Part shown: piece by piece, positions 7,293-15,893 of the stretch
Layout: each line of letters opens with the position of its first letter
Position numbering within the stretch: position 1 is the stretch's first letter
Assembly (NCBI GenBank): GCA_016871575.1
Contig: VHCW01000029.1
Coordinates: 1-49,202 of the forward strand
DNA: 49,202 nucleotides
Direction: 5' to 3'
From: Verrucomicrobiota bacterium
GTDB taxonomy: Bacteria; Verrucomicrobiota; Verrucomicrobiia; Palsa-1439
Position numbers and translations under genes: made by a program
The notes under the pieces: generated by a model
Databases searched by the model: none
Told to the model about the DNA's origin: nothing
What the model saw: only the letters and a program-made list of their open reading frames with translations

Positions 7293-7944
7293 AGCCTCGA
7301 CATTCCCCGCCTCCCGCATCTGGCCGCGATTGGCGTGGCTGGGGCTGTATGCGGTTGCGATGGGACTCTTGGAAGCCATCTGCGTCATTTATCTGCGACA
7401 GTTGTTGCCCGCTGAAACGGAGGTTTCCATCCCGTCTGTGATGAAACTCAAAGTCGAGGTGCCGCGCGAAATCTGCACGATTGTCATGCTGGTAGCAGTC
7501 GCGTGGCTTGCCGGCGTCAATCTGCGCTCGCGGCTGGCCTGTTTCTTTTTCGCATTCGGCATCTGGGACATCCTCTACTATGTGGGGCTTTGGTGGTGGA
7601 CGGGCTGGCCGGAGTCGCTGCTGACGTGGGACTGTCTTTTTTTGATTCCGAAACCGTGGTACGGACCGGTCTTGGCACCGGTGCTGATCAGCCTGTATTT
7701 TATCGCCGGTTGTTGCTGGCTGCATTGGGATGAGGCGCGCGGAAGGCCGTGGCGGTTGTCTCTGCTGCTTGTCGTGTCGCAACTGCTGGCATTCCTGATT
7801 TGGTATTGGTCGTTTGTGAAAGACGCCGCGAACATTGCGTGCAACGGCTTCAAAACGGCCAGTTACTCATGGGGCTTGTGGGTGCTTGGCACAGTTATCG
7901 GAGTGGCCGGATTGTGGCGCGCGTCATCTTCGGAACAGCGATGA
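7285..7944 (+). CDS. Integral membrane protein, hypothetical
   Basis: 219 aa from GTG 7285, preceded by a GGAA run and overlapping the upstream stop by 8 nt; the open frame upstream is antiparallel noise within the dehydrogenase. About six hydrophobic segments are visible: 'LGLYAVAMGLLEAICVIYL', 'CTIVMLVAVAWLAGV', 'ACFFFAFGIWDILYYVGLWWW', 'PVLAPVLISLYFIAGCCWL', 'LSLLLVVSQLLAFLIWYW' and 'WGLWVLGTVIGVAGLW'. Unusually tryptophan-rich between segments. The second loop contains 'ETEVSIPSVMKLKVEVPRE', which may face the outside. No transporter or enzyme motif is recognisable. Likely co-transcribed with the dehydrogenase; function unknown. Confidence 0.8.
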   Translation: MNEASTFPASRIWPRLAWLGLYAVAMGLLEAICVIYLRQLLPAETEVSIPSVMKLKVEVPREICTIVMLVAVAWLAGVNLRSRLACFFFAFGIWDILYYVGLWWWTGWPESLLTWDCLFLIPKPWYGPVLAPVLISLYFIAGCCWLHWDEARGRPWRLSLLLVVSQLLAFLIWYWSFVKDAANIACNGFKTASYSWGLWVLGTVIGVAGLWRASSSEQR

Positions 7945-8033
7945 AAAACAGGTTTACCCCGACCGGGCGAACCGGTATCACGGCCAAATCGCGACGGCGT
8001 TCAACGGCAGTCGCCTGTCATTTCCCAACGTCA

Positions 8034-8062
8034 TTGTCTGGAAACGGTGAATCTGGTAAACG
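8034..8062 (+). promoter_or_regulatory. Promoter, TTGTCT-N17-TAAACG
   Basis: Found in the 125-nt gap before the gene at 8070, with the -10 ending 7 nt before the ATG (leaderless geometry). The -10 lacks the final T, so it is moderate. Confidence 0.4.
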
Positions 8063-8069
8063 AAAAGCC

Positions 8070-8756
8070 ATGAGACGAATACTCGTGTTGGTTATACTTG
8101 CAGCATCGGCGTCAGCGGCGGAGTGGACTTCGTTGTTCAATGGCAAAGACCTGACGGGCTGGACGGTGAAGTGCAAACCGCAAGACAAAGGCAAGGAGTT
8201 TTGGAAGGTTGCTGACGGCGCGATTGTCTGCGACTCGATGGGGCGAAAGGACCACGATTACGTCTGGCTGATGACCGAAAAGGAATTCGGCGATTTTGAG
8301 TTGGCGGTGAAGTTCCGAGTATTCAAGGACTCGCGGGGCAACAGCGGCATCCAAGTGCGGAGCCGCTACGATGATGCCGCCGGTTGGCTGGACGGCCCGC
8401 AGGTGGACATTCATCCGCCCGCGCCGTGGCGAATTGGATTGATTTACGATGAGACGCGCGGCGAGCGGCGCTGGATCAATCCCAGCCTGAAAAGCTCTGC
8501 GATTGACGCTTCACATGCGCCGAAGCAATGGAAGTTCAAGGAGGATGATTGGAACGATCTCACGATCATTTGTCGAGGTCTCCACATCAAGACGATCCTG
8601 AATGGTGTCGTGATGAGCGACTACAACGGCGCGGGCGTGCTCGACAACGAGGCGCACAAGGCCCGCAATGTCGGATTGCGCGGGCACATCGCACTCCAAC
8701 TTCATAACCGGGATGAATTGCGCATTCGGTTCAAGGAGATTAGCGTCAAGCAATGA
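8070..8756 (+). CDS. Secreted PF06439 (DUF1080) domain protein
   Basis: 228 aa. A signal peptide at residues 1-18 ('MRRILVLVILAASASA') is followed by 'EWTSLFNGKDLTGWTV', the classical opening of PF06439. Also present are 'FGDFELAVKFRVFKDSRGNSG', 'GPQVDIHPP', 'EDDWNDLTIICRGLHIKTILNG' and a closing 'GHIALQLHNRDELRIRFKEISV'. No lipobox cysteine, so it is probably periplasmic or secreted, unlike the lipoprotein paralogue at 4402. Family knowledge gives 3-keto-disaccharide hydrolysis; no Gfo/Idh partner adjoins it here, so the partner may be elsewhere. Start ATG 8070 is fixed by the signal peptide. It overlaps the following gene by ATGA. Confidence 0.92.
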   Translation: MRRILVLVILAASASAAEWTSLFNGKDLTGWTVKCKPQDKGKEFWKVADGAIVCDSMGRKDHDYVWLMTEKEFGDFELAVKFRVFKDSRGNSGIQVRSRYDDAAGWLDGPQVDIHPPAPWRIGLIYDETRGERRWINPSLKSSAIDASHAPKQWKFKEDDWNDLTIICRGLHIKTILNGVVMSDYNGAGVLDNEAHKARNVGLRGHIALQLHNRDELRIRFKEISVKQ

Positions 8757-9883
8757 AAATGTTTTACTGTCCCATTGTCGCGGCAGCGGTGCTTCTTTGC
8801 TGCAATCGCAACATCTACGCAGCGGCCCCGCCCACACCCAGCGTGGCGGAAGCCCGTCAGATCGTGCTTTCGTACATGACGCAAATGGCGACGCAACAAT
8901 GGGTCTGCCAGACCTTCATGGATTTCACGAGAGCCAGACCCTATACGAAAACGCTGACCTACCAACCCGGCACCCGATACATCGGAATCCCATACGTAAG
9001 CAACCACCGAGGAGTGGAGTTGTTCCGTCATAACCTTGACGCTAACAAGGTCTATCTTGGCCCTACCAACTATGCGCATTGTCTCGGCGTCTCGTGCGCC
9101 CCTGCCATCAAGGTCGCGTACCGGAATGTCTCCCCTACCCTAACGTTCACCGGCACACCGAACATTCTGCCGCACGCGCGCAAAGGAATCGTCGCCGTCG
9201 GCAATTATCAATGGGAAGTGGACACACCCGCCAACGCTACGCTGACCAAAGACATTATTGCCGCCAGCGGCACCAACGCGATTCTGGAAGCCTACGCGCT
9301 CTTGCAGCCCGCTGACACCATCGCAGCTCGCACGCTCAGCGGCACGAACATTTTCGGCCATGCGCGACTGGTGTCCTCCGCACCGGAGGTCGTCCGCGAC
9401 AGCAAAGGGAAAATCAACACGCGTGAAAGTTGGCTGCGCGTCACCGAACAATGCGGTTCCTTCAATAAGGACGTGGATTACAACACCACGTGGCGCGTCA
9501 ACAAGAAATACACATTCGCGGATTTAATCGCCAAGCATTACGTTCCCTTGACGCTGGAAGAATTCAAGACCGGCAAGCTCGTTCCCGCCGAGATCACCGT
9601 CACTGGCCTGACACCGGCAGAGAAGATTCCCACGCAGAACAAACTCCAAGGCGAGGTGTCATCCAATTTTCTGATCAATCAAGTGGATGCGACGATCTAC
9701 GATGCTGACGGGCGGATTGCATCACATGGACGGTCTTGTCCAGAGAGCCGCCAGTTCGACCTCGCTGCAATCTCTTTTGACAAGGACGTGACGAAGTTGC
9801 CAGCCGGCGCATACCGATTTGTGCTCACAGTTAAAATCGGCTATGGCGACTCGGTGCAGGCAGATTACACTTTCACAAAATAG
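8753..9883 (+). CDS. Secreted protein with NlpC/P60-like features
   Basis: 376 aa, exported by a signal peptide at about residues 1-24 ('VAAAVLLCC...AAAP'). No family is certain, but residues about 70-210 follow the order expected of a papain-like NlpC/P60/CHAP hydrolase: 'RYIGIPYVSNHRG' near the front, a Cys in 'CLGVSCAPAI', 'ALLQPADTI' where such enzymes have an L-Q-P-G-D turn, and 'GHARLVSS' at the position of the catalytic His strand. The C-terminal part from about 285 is beta-rich ('VTGLTPAEK', 'YRFVLTVKIGYGD') and may be a binding domain. If correct, it would cut peptidoglycan peptides or related amides outside the cell. It overlaps the PF06439 gene (ATGA) and is followed by a racemase after 17 nt. 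Confidence 0.8.
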   Translation: MKMFYCPIVAAAVLLCCNRNIYAAAPPTPSVAEARQIVLSYMTQMATQQWVCQTFMDFTRARPYTKTLTYQPGTRYIGIPYVSNHRGVELFRHNLDANKVYLGPTNYAHCLGVSCAPAIKVAYRNVSPTLTFTGTPNILPHARKGIVAVGNYQWEVDTPANATLTKDIIAASGTNAILEAYALLQPADTIAARTLSGTNIFGHARLVSSAPEVVRDSKGKINTRESWLRVTEQCGSFNKDVDYNTTWRVNKKYTFADLIAKHYVPLTLEEFKTGKLVPAEITVTGLTPAEKIPTQNKLQGEVSSNFLINQVDATIYDADGRIASHGRSCPESRQFDLAAISFDKDVTKLPAGAYRFVLTVKIGYGDSVQADYTFTK

Positions 9884-9900
9884 GAGCACGCGTTCGCATT

Positions 9901-10698
9901 ATGAAGAAGAAATCGCTTTGCATAGGGGCACTCTCTGCGGTGGTGCTGCTGACGGCCGGTTGCCGTCATTTCGACCAATCGCAGAATGTTGCGCCGAAAC
10001 GAATGGTGGGCATCTTTGGCGGCATGGGACCGGAAGCGACAGCGAATCTTTACGCGGAGATTGTCCGTCTGACACCGGCGAAAAAGGATCAAGAGCATCT
10101 GCCGACGCTGATCTACAGCCGTCCACAGGTGCCGGACCGAAGCACCTGCATCGCATCGGGGAGCCGGGAGATTGTGCCGTACATTCAAGAGGCTGTGCGG
10201 CGGCTCGAACGTGGCGGCGCCTCGTTCATCGCCATCCCCTGCAACACCGTGCATTACTATCACGCCGACATGCAGCGCGCCGTGCGGATTCCCGTGCTGA
10301 ACATGATTACCGAGACGGCGGACACCGTGGCGCGTGAGCATCCCAAGGCGCGCACGATTGGTTTGTTGGCCTCCAATGGGACGCTGAAGACACGGCTTTA
10401 CGAAGACGCATTGCAATCGCGAGGCTTGCGCGTCATCGCGCCAGCGCAAGAAATACAACAATCCTGTGTGATGGACGCCATCTACAGCATTAAATCCGCC
10501 GGCGACAAACAGGAGCAGGCCAGATTGCTTGCCAAGGCGGCTGATGAATTGATCGCACAGGGCGCCGATGTTTTGGTGCTCGGCTGCACGGAGATCCCGC
10601 TGGCGTTTGACAAGAGTCGCTCGCGCGTGCCCGTGGTGAATGCGACGGAAGTGCTGGCGAAGACCGCTATCCGTGAATTCTACAAAAAGACGCCGTGA
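9901..10698 (+). CDS. Asp/Glu racemase family lipoprotein
   Basis: 265 aa. Signal peptide with lipobox 'LTAGC' (lipidated Cys 21), then an aspartate/glutamate racemase domain. Both catalytic cysteines are visible: Cys 114 in 'IPCNTVHYY' and Cys 229 in 'LGCTEIPLAF'. 'VGIFGGMGPEATANLY' is the YgeA/aspartate-racemase-type opening. Racemases of this family are normally cytoplasmic and cofactor-independent, interconverting L and D acidic amino acids. Here the enzyme is predicted to be anchored outside the cytoplasm, which is unusual. Neighbours are also exported: an NlpC/P60-like protein before and an M81 peptidase after (GTGA overlap). A shared role in D-amino-acid-containing peptides is inference. 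Confidence 0.93.
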   Translation: MKKKSLCIGALSAVVLLTAGCRHFDQSQNVAPKRMVGIFGGMGPEATANLYAEIVRLTPAKKDQEHLPTLIYSRPQVPDRSTCIASGSREIVPYIQEAVRRLERGGASFIAIPCNTVHYYHADMQRAVRIPVLNMITETADTVAREHPKARTIGLLASNGTLKTRLYEDALQSRGLRVIAPAQEIQQSCVMDAIYSIKSAGDKQEQARLLAKAADELIAQGADVLVLGCTEIPLAFDKSRSRVPVVNATEVLAKTAIREFYKKTP

Positions 10699-12260
10699 GA
10701 CGCGCCTTCACACTATCATTTCTGGTTTATCTCTTGTGCGCAGGTTTGCACGTTCTCGCCACCGAGTCGCCGCGCATTGCCGTCATGCAGTTGCGACATG
10801 AGACGGTGACGTTTCTACCCAACGACACAACTCGGCAGGACTTCATTTATCCCGGTTCCCCAGCGAAGGGCGAGGCGCTGTTGAAAACCAGCCCCAGAGG
10901 CGAGATGGGCGGGTTCGTCAAGGTGGCGCGAGAGCACGGCGCGAAACTGATTGGCATCGAATCACCGGGGATGCCGATCACCGGCACTGGCTCCGGGTGC
11001 GTAACACTCGACGCATACGAATATTTCGTCGGGCGGATGATTGCAGAGTTGAAGAAACAGGGGCCGTTTGACGGCGTGTATCTCTGTTTGCACGGCGCAA
11101 TGGCGGTGCGTGGCATTGCGCGTCCAGAAGCGGAACTCGCGCGGCGTGTGCGCGAGGTGGTGGGAAAAACGACGGTAATCGCCGGCACGTTTGACCCGCA
11201 TGGGAATGAGGACGACGCATTCCTGCAACATGCGAACCTCGCCTTCACTGGGAAATACTATCCTCACTACGATGCCTATTTGCAGGGCGAACGCGCCGCG
11301 CGCGCGATGATTCGCGTGATTCGCGGCGATTATCGTCCGATCCATGCCGTCCGAACCGTGCCGATCCTGAGCGCCACGGTCTATCAATGGACCGGTCAAC
11401 ACCCCTGGAGCACACTGGTGCAGCGATGTCTGATTTGGGAGGCGCGCGAACCGGATGTGTACGTCAACTTCTTCTACGGTTTCCCTTGGGCGGACGTTCC
11501 TGATGTGGGGATGTGCTTTCAGGTCATCAGCAATGGCCAACCCGATTTGGCGCGCAAGGTGGCCGATGATCTGGCAGGAACCGCCTGGCGAATGCGGGCG
11601 GAAATGTTTTCAGCGACTCCGATTCATACGGCGAGCGATGCCGTCGCCAAGGTGAAGGCAGCGCTGGCAAACGGAAAACATCCGGCGGTCTTGGCCGATT
11701 ACAGCGACCGTTCGGGAAGTGCCACGTGGATTTTGCAGGAGATCATTCGTCAGGATGTCGGGAAGACAGTCATTGCCACCATCCGTGATGACCGCGCATT
11801 GGCGGCACTCGCGAAAGCGGCCGCCAAGCCGGGAGACGCTTTCGACATGGAAGTCGGCGGTTACATGGACGACTCTGCCGGTAAACCGGTGCGCGTGCGA
11901 GGGATTCTCGAACATTTCAGAGTTTCAGCGAAAGGCGCGCCGTTGGGTGCGCACGTGCGTTTTGGTCGCGGCAATTTGTTGATGCTCAGCCCCCAACTGG
12001 TGCAGGTCACCGATCCGTCGCAGATTCGTTCCGCCGGTGTGGACATCGGACAGTTTGAGGTGTTTGTCATCAAGTCCCGCGTTCATTTCCGACGCGGCTT
12101 TGATGACAACGGCTTTGCCAAGACCGTTTTGCTCGTGGAACCGTCCGATCCACACATGGGCACCGTCCATCTTGAAACGCTCCCCTATCGAAACATCAAC
12201 CTGAAGAAGTTTTATCCGTTCAGCGCGAAGGCCATCCGTCAACACAACGGGGGGCCTTGA
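10695..12260 (+). CDS. Exported M81-family (MlrC-type) metallopeptidase
   Basis: 521 aa from GTG 10695, overlapping the racemase stop by GTGA. Signal peptide at residues 1-22. The MlrC N-terminal domain begins 'IAVMQLRHETVTF' (the usual family opening has S-H-E-T-N-T-F). Then come 'VYLCLHGAMAV', 'GTFDPHGN' and 'YPHYDAYLQGERAA', which carry the Asp/His residues assigned to zinc binding in this family. The C-terminal MlrC domain contains 'ADYSDRSGSATW' and a late 'VLLVEPSDPHMG'. MlrC was first described as the last step of microcystin degradation, cleaving a D-amino-acid-containing tetrapeptide; most homologues have unknown substrates. Export of an M81 protein beside an exported amino-acid racemase suggests D-residue peptides as substrates (inference). 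Confidence 0.92.
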   Translation: MRRAFTLSFLVYLLCAGLHVLATESPRIAVMQLRHETVTFLPNDTTRQDFIYPGSPAKGEALLKTSPRGEMGGFVKVAREHGAKLIGIESPGMPITGTGSGCVTLDAYEYFVGRMIAELKKQGPFDGVYLCLHGAMAVRGIARPEAELARRVREVVGKTTVIAGTFDPHGNEDDAFLQHANLAFTGKYYPHYDAYLQGERAARAMIRVIRGDYRPIHAVRTVPILSATVYQWTGQHPWSTLVQRCLIWEAREPDVYVNFFYGFPWADVPDVGMCFQVISNGQPDLARKVADDLAGTAWRMRAEMFSATPIHTASDAVAKVKAALANGKHPAVLADYSDRSGSATWILQEIIRQDVGKTVIATIRDDRALAALAKAAAKPGDAFDMEVGGYMDDSAGKPVRVRGILEHFRVSAKGAPLGAHVRFGRGNLLMLSPQLVQVTDPSQIRSAGVDIGQFEVFVIKSRVHFRRGFDDNGFAKTVLLVEPSDPHMGTVHLETLPYRNINLKKFYPFSAKAIRQHNGGP

Positions 12261-12285
12261 GAAGCGGGGCCACTGGTGCTATGCT
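12257..12285 (+). promoter_or_regulatory. Promoter, TTGAGA-N17-TATGCT
   Basis: Starts over the stop codon of the M81 gene and serves the gene at 12312, leaving a leader of about 20 nt that includes a GGAG site. Confidence 0.65.
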
Positions 12286-12311
12286 GCCGCACAAATAAGC
12301 GGAGACAAATC

Positions 12312-13199
12312 ATGAAATCATTTATCTCCACCGTTCTTGTCTGCATCATCGTGTTGGCCGCCTTGGTCAACGGACAGCACACAGCCCCCAGCTTGGACAC
12401 CCGACCGGCCTTCATGCAAATCCTCACGAACTACACGGTGCAAACCAAAATGCTCATCGTCACAAACTATTTGAGCGTTACGAACGCCGTCGTGGCCACA
12501 AACTTCTACAACGCGCAAGGTCAGCTTTTGCAGCCGGTTCCGCCGGCCAAGCCATCCATCCCCGGACTGATTCCCATTCCATCCACGCAACCGGTCGCCC
12601 CCGATCCCGCCGTCGTGAAAGCCCAGCAGTTGCAGGCCGTCCGCGATTTGCTGACACAGAGCTTGCTGACCGCATCAAACAAGGTCTGCGCCGCTGGTGC
12701 CTTTACGGGCGACTCAGCCAATCCAATTCCGATCCCACAGGGCGTCACCTCGCTCGATCGCAACCGAACGGAAGCGCTGTTGACCACCATGAATGTCACG
12801 GCGGAAAAAGCCGCACCCGATGCGCTGGCCGTCGTGTTGAAATCCGCCGCGCAATTTCAGGCGGAGGACCCGGGCACGCTGGTAAAAGGCGCATCAGACG
12901 CTGCCACCCGCGCATGGCTGGCCGCCCACCAGGAGGCGTTGGAGCGCGAGATTCTGGCCGTGGTACAGCAGGCCGGCGTGGAGCCCAAACTGCGCGAGGC
13001 GTACCGCAACGTAATGTTCCGCGGTGGCGGCCTGCTCGGTTCCGTGCTCGGCACGGGGCCATCGGTGGACATCGAAACACACGTCGCTCAACACCTGTTT
13101 CAAAAGATTGTCAACCAGGTTGCAACACAGGAAGCCGTCATCCGCAGCACGCCCAAAGCGCGGAAGACGCCCGCCTTGAAAAAGGCATTTGCAAAATAA
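12312..13199 (+). CDS. Secreted DUF4197-like protein
   Basis: 295 aa. Start ATG 12312 has GGAG about 8 nt upstream and opens a signal peptide ('MKSFISTVLVCIIVLAALVNG'). Residues about 30-100 are low-complexity: Thr/Asn-rich, then Pro-rich ('PVPPAKPSIPGLIPIPSTQPV'), probably a flexible linker. Residues about 105-285 are helical and end with 'VDIETHVAQHLFQKIVNQVATQEAVIRSTP' split over the region 'KARKTPALKKAF', which matches in order the DUF4197 ending (V-D-hhh-h..h-h..L-F..h...E..IR..P.AR.T..LKK.F). DUF4197 has no known activity. The gene has its own promoter and ends exactly where the convergent murJ gene ends (no gap). Confidence 0.78.
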   Translation: MKSFISTVLVCIIVLAALVNGQHTAPSLDTRPAFMQILTNYTVQTKMLIVTNYLSVTNAVVATNFYNAQGQLLQPVPPAKPSIPGLIPIPSTQPVAPDPAVVKAQQLQAVRDLLTQSLLTASNKVCAAGAFTGDSANPIPIPQGVTSLDRNRTEALLTTMNVTAEKAAPDALAVVLKSAAQFQAEDPGTLVKGASDAATRAWLAAHQEALEREILAVVQQAGVEPKLREAYRNVMFRGGGLLGSVLGTGPSVDIETHVAQHLFQKIVNQVATQEAVIRSTPKARKTPALKKAFAK

Positions 13200-14789
13200 T
13201 CAGTCGTCGAGCGTCGCGCGCTTCCCAAACCGCAGCACGGCCAGCAGTTCCCCGAGTTCGGCGACGCGCAATGCCCAACAAGCAGCGCCAAAGGCGACAA
13301 TCGCCACGGTAATCGAAGTCGCTAGATTCACGTACCGGTTAAGCGGGAGAAACTCGTGCGCGCTCCAGGCTGTCACACTCATCACGAGACTGGCCAAGGC
13401 AACCTTGGCGAAGGAGCGCAGCAGCGCGCCGCCCTCCATTTGTTGAAGTCGTTTCCGCATGTGCCAGAACAATTGCCCCAGATTTGTCAGCGCAACCAGC
13501 GCAGTGGACATGGCCAGACCTTTCGCGCCGAGTCCAAGTTTCCACGCGAACAGCCAGCAGAGTCCCGCATTCAGCGCGATGGAGAAAATCGCCACCCGCG
13601 CCGGCGTTCGCGAATCGCCAAATGCGTAAAACGCCGGGGCCAATACCTTGAGCGCGGCGTACCCGGCGAGGCCGATGGCGAACATCTGGAGACACTGCGC
13701 CGTGCGAGCCGTCGCGACGGCATCGAACCTGCCGTGTTGGTAGATGACGGAGATGATCGGCTCCGCCAACACCGCCAAGCCGCACGCGGATGGCAACGAC
13801 AGGAACACCGCCAGTCGAATGGAGCGCGCCAGTGTTTCCCGGAATTTCTCAAGATCGTTTCGCGCTGCGAAGGCGCTGATCGCGGGAAGCGTGGCCGTGG
13901 CGAGGGCAACGCCGAACACGCCAATGGGAAATTGCATGAGACGAAAAGCGCAGTTAAGCCAGGTCACCGCGCCGTTCTCAACCGATGCGAACCAGCTATT
14001 CACGAAGATATTGACCTGTACCGCCGCTGCGCCGATGACCGACGGGCCGAGCATCGTGACGATTCTTCGGAAGTCGGGGTCGCGACGGTCGAGAATGGGT
14101 TCGTATCGGTACCCGACACGGCGGAGACTTGGCACTTGAATCAAGAACTGCGCTGCGCCGCCGATGAGTGTGCCGATGGACATCCCGATCATCGCGCGCG
14201 GACCGAAATGCGGATCGAGCCAGTACGCGAACGCGACGCCGCCGACAATGGAACCGATGTTGAACATCATCGAGGCGCTGGCTGGAATACCGAACACGCG
14301 CTTGGCATTGAGCATTCCCATCGCGAGCGCAGCCAACGCGACGAGCAACAGGAACGGGAACATGATTCGCGTCAATGTGATCGTCAGTTCCGTTTTGCCC
14401 GGAACACTTGCAAAACCCGGCGCGATGGCGTTGACCAACACGGGCGCAGCGAGAATGCCGATCAACGTGATGATACTGAGGACAACGAGCAGCGCATTCA
14501 CGACAAGATTCGCCAAGCGCCAGGCTGGCTTGTCGCCTTCCATGGTGAGTTTCCGTGTGAATCCAGAGACGAATGCCGCCGAAAGCGCGCCCTCCGCAAA
14601 AAGATCCCGCAGCAGATTCGGGATGCGAAACGCCGTGATAAACGCGTCGAATGCCTCGCTCGCGCCGAACAGCGACGCCAACACCTGTTCGCGCACCAGT
14701 CCGAGCACGCGCGATCCGAGCACGGCAAAACCGATCGTGCGCGCGCTTCGAGTGACAGTATTGGACGGTTGACCCACGTCGTGCAGCAT
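13200..14789 (-). CDS. murJ: Lipid II flippase MurJ (MviN)
   Basis: 529 aa. Inner-membrane flippase that moves the peptidoglycan precursor lipid II to the periplasm. 'RTIGFAVLGSRVLGLVREQVLASLFG' (split pattern, residues about 16-41) is the MurJ N-terminal signature with its conserved Arg residues. About 13-14 hydrophobic helices follow, with 'PNLLRDLFAEGALSAAFV' in the first periplasmic/cytoplasmic loop region as in the family. The length is normal. The annotated ATG overlaps a TATGCT -10-like box. A GTG at 14777, exactly 7 nt after that box, would give a leaderless start and a protein four residues shorter. It is divergent from the DUF1573 operon. Confidence 0.95.
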   Translation of the reverse strand: MLHDVGQPSNTVTRSARTIGFAVLGSRVLGLVREQVLASLFGASEAFDAFITAFRIPNLLRDLFAEGALSAAFVSGFTRKLTMEGDKPAWRLANLVVNALLVVLSIITLIGILAAPVLVNAIAPGFASVPGKTELTITLTRIMFPFLLLVALAALAMGMLNAKRVFGIPASASMMFNIGSIVGGVAFAYWLDPHFGPRAMIGMSIGTLIGGAAQFLIQVPSLRRVGYRYEPILDRRDPDFRRIVTMLGPSVIGAAAVQVNIFVNSWFASVENGAVTWLNCAFRLMQFPIGVFGVALATATLPAISAFAARNDLEKFRETLARSIRLAVFLSLPSACGLAVLAEPIISVIYQHGRFDAVATARTAQCLQMFAIGLAGYAALKVLAPAFYAFGDSRTPARVAIFSIALNAGLCWLFAWKLGLGAKGLAMSTALVALTNLGQLFWHMRKRLQQMEGGALLRSFAKVALASLVMSVTAWSAHEFLPLNRYVNLATSITVAIVAFGAACWALRVAELGELLAVLRFGKRATLDD

Positions 14790-14813
14790 AGGGAAAAGAC
14801 GCCGGGCTGGGAA
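14785..14813 (-). promoter_or_regulatory. Possible promoter, TTCCCA-N17-TATGCT (murJ)
   Basis: Weak -35 but good -10. The -10 covers the first possible ATG (14789) and ends 7 nt before an in-frame GTG (14777), arguing that the GTG is used. Confidence 0.35.
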
Positions 14814-14864
14814 GGAAAGAATGAACGATGACCGGCCTGGCGCTGATTGATCGTTCCCCTTCCC

Positions 14865-14893
14865 TTGTCAACGAGAGTTCCTTCCTGTACCAT
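14865..14893 (+). promoter_or_regulatory. Promoter, TTGTCA-N17-TACCAT
   Basis: The -10 ends 10 nt before the TTG start at 14904. It heads the long rightward operon to 25654. Confidence 0.6.
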
Positions 14894-14903
14894 TTGACCA
14901 CAT

Positions 14904-15893
14904 TTGCAGACGACCAAAACCATTTTGTTGCTGCTCCTCGTCTTGCCGCTGTTCTCGTTGGCGGCGGCGCGTCCGTCGCGACTCAAGTTCGATTCGACCG
15001 TGTACGACTTCGGGACGACAAACACCCCGCCATCATTGACAGGGACTTTTAGTTTCCAAAATTCCAGCAGCGTTACGACCATGTTGCGACGTCCGTCGAC
15101 CTCGTGCGGTTGCGCAGTGGCCAGCGTCACACCCGAACGCCTGCACCCGGGCGAACGGGCCACGCTTGTCTTTACAATCAACCTTGCGGGCTATCAGCGG
15201 GGGCTGATGGAAAAAACCATTTACATCCAGGCAGATCATCCCGGCGAAACGGGCGTGACGCTGATCGCCAAGGCCAACCTAATTCCGCTCTACGACATGG
15301 AACCGTCGCAACTCAGCCTCGGCGACCTGCCTCTTGGCGCAACAACAAACGCCACGGCGCGATTGTGGCGCACCGACGGCAAACCGCTTGATATCGCACG
15401 CCTTCTGCCATCACAGCCCAACATCGCAGCACGCCTCGAACCCCTGCCGAACTCAAACACTACCGCCCTCGTCCACGTCAAGGTCAAGAGCGAAGGCGGC
15501 GCGCGCTGGTTTTACGAACGGGTTGGCTTCCACCGCAACGCCGAAACACAGGAAGTGGCCGCAGTGGGAATCTACGCAAGGTTTGTGGGTGATGTGGTGC
15601 TCAGCCGCGAGGAGATTTACTGGGCCATCGTGAATCGAGCCATCCCAGGAAACCGCACATTTCGCGTCAAGGCGTCCGACCCGGCACGCACCTTGGAAAT
15701 CAAGAACCTTGCCTGCACGGTGCCGGAAGTTGTCCTGAAATCGGAACCCGCTTCTGGCGGTGGTTACGAAATCATCCTGACACTGCGGCGACTGCCGGCG
15801 GAGACGACGCGCGGTACCGTCAGTTTCGACACGAACATGGCCTCGCAACCCAAGGTCACTGTCCCCATCACCATCAACATGTTGAGGTTTTGA
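14904..15893 (+). CDS. Exported DUF1573 domain protein
   Basis: 329 aa from a TTG start, the only start that yields the signal peptide ('TKTILLLLLVLPLFSLAAA', ending near residue 22). Residues about 28-130 are DUF1573: 'LKFDSTVYDFGTTN', 'FSFQNSSSV', the hallmark 'STSCGCAVASV' and 'LVFTINLAGYQRG'. A second, more diverged immunoglobulin-like domain fills the rest. DUF1573 proteins are periplasmic or surface proteins of unknown mechanism, common in Bacteroidetes, Planctomycetes and Verrucomicrobia. The next two genes (rhodanese, MauE) deal with sulfur or thiol redox in many genomes, so the CGC motif may be redox-active (inference). The stop overlaps the next ATG (TGATG). Confidence 0.88.
   Translation: MQTTKTILLLLLVLPLFSLAAARPSRLKFDSTVYDFGTTNTPPSLTGTFSFQNSSSVTTMLRRPSTSCGCAVASVTPERLHPGERATLVFTINLAGYQRGLMEKTIYIQADHPGETGVTLIAKANLIPLYDMEPSQLSLGDLPLGATTNATARLWRTDGKPLDIARLLPSQPNIAARLEPLPNSNTTALVHVKVKSEGGARWFYERVGFHRNAETQEVAAVGIYARFVGDVVLSREEIYWAIVNRAIPGNRTFRVKASDPARTLEIKNLACTVPEVVLKSEPASGGGYEIILTLRRLPAETTRGTVSFDTNMASQPKVTVPITINMLRF

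Noticed and set aside
12261-12311. Riboswitch or leader attenuator before the DUF4197-like gene
   Set aside because: The gap is 51 nt and fully accounted for by the promoter and a ribosome-binding site.
13356-14831. A 491-codon open frame opposite murJ
   Set aside because: Very rich in Arg, Glu, Gln and His, no motif, and murJ is complete on the other strand; composition artefact.
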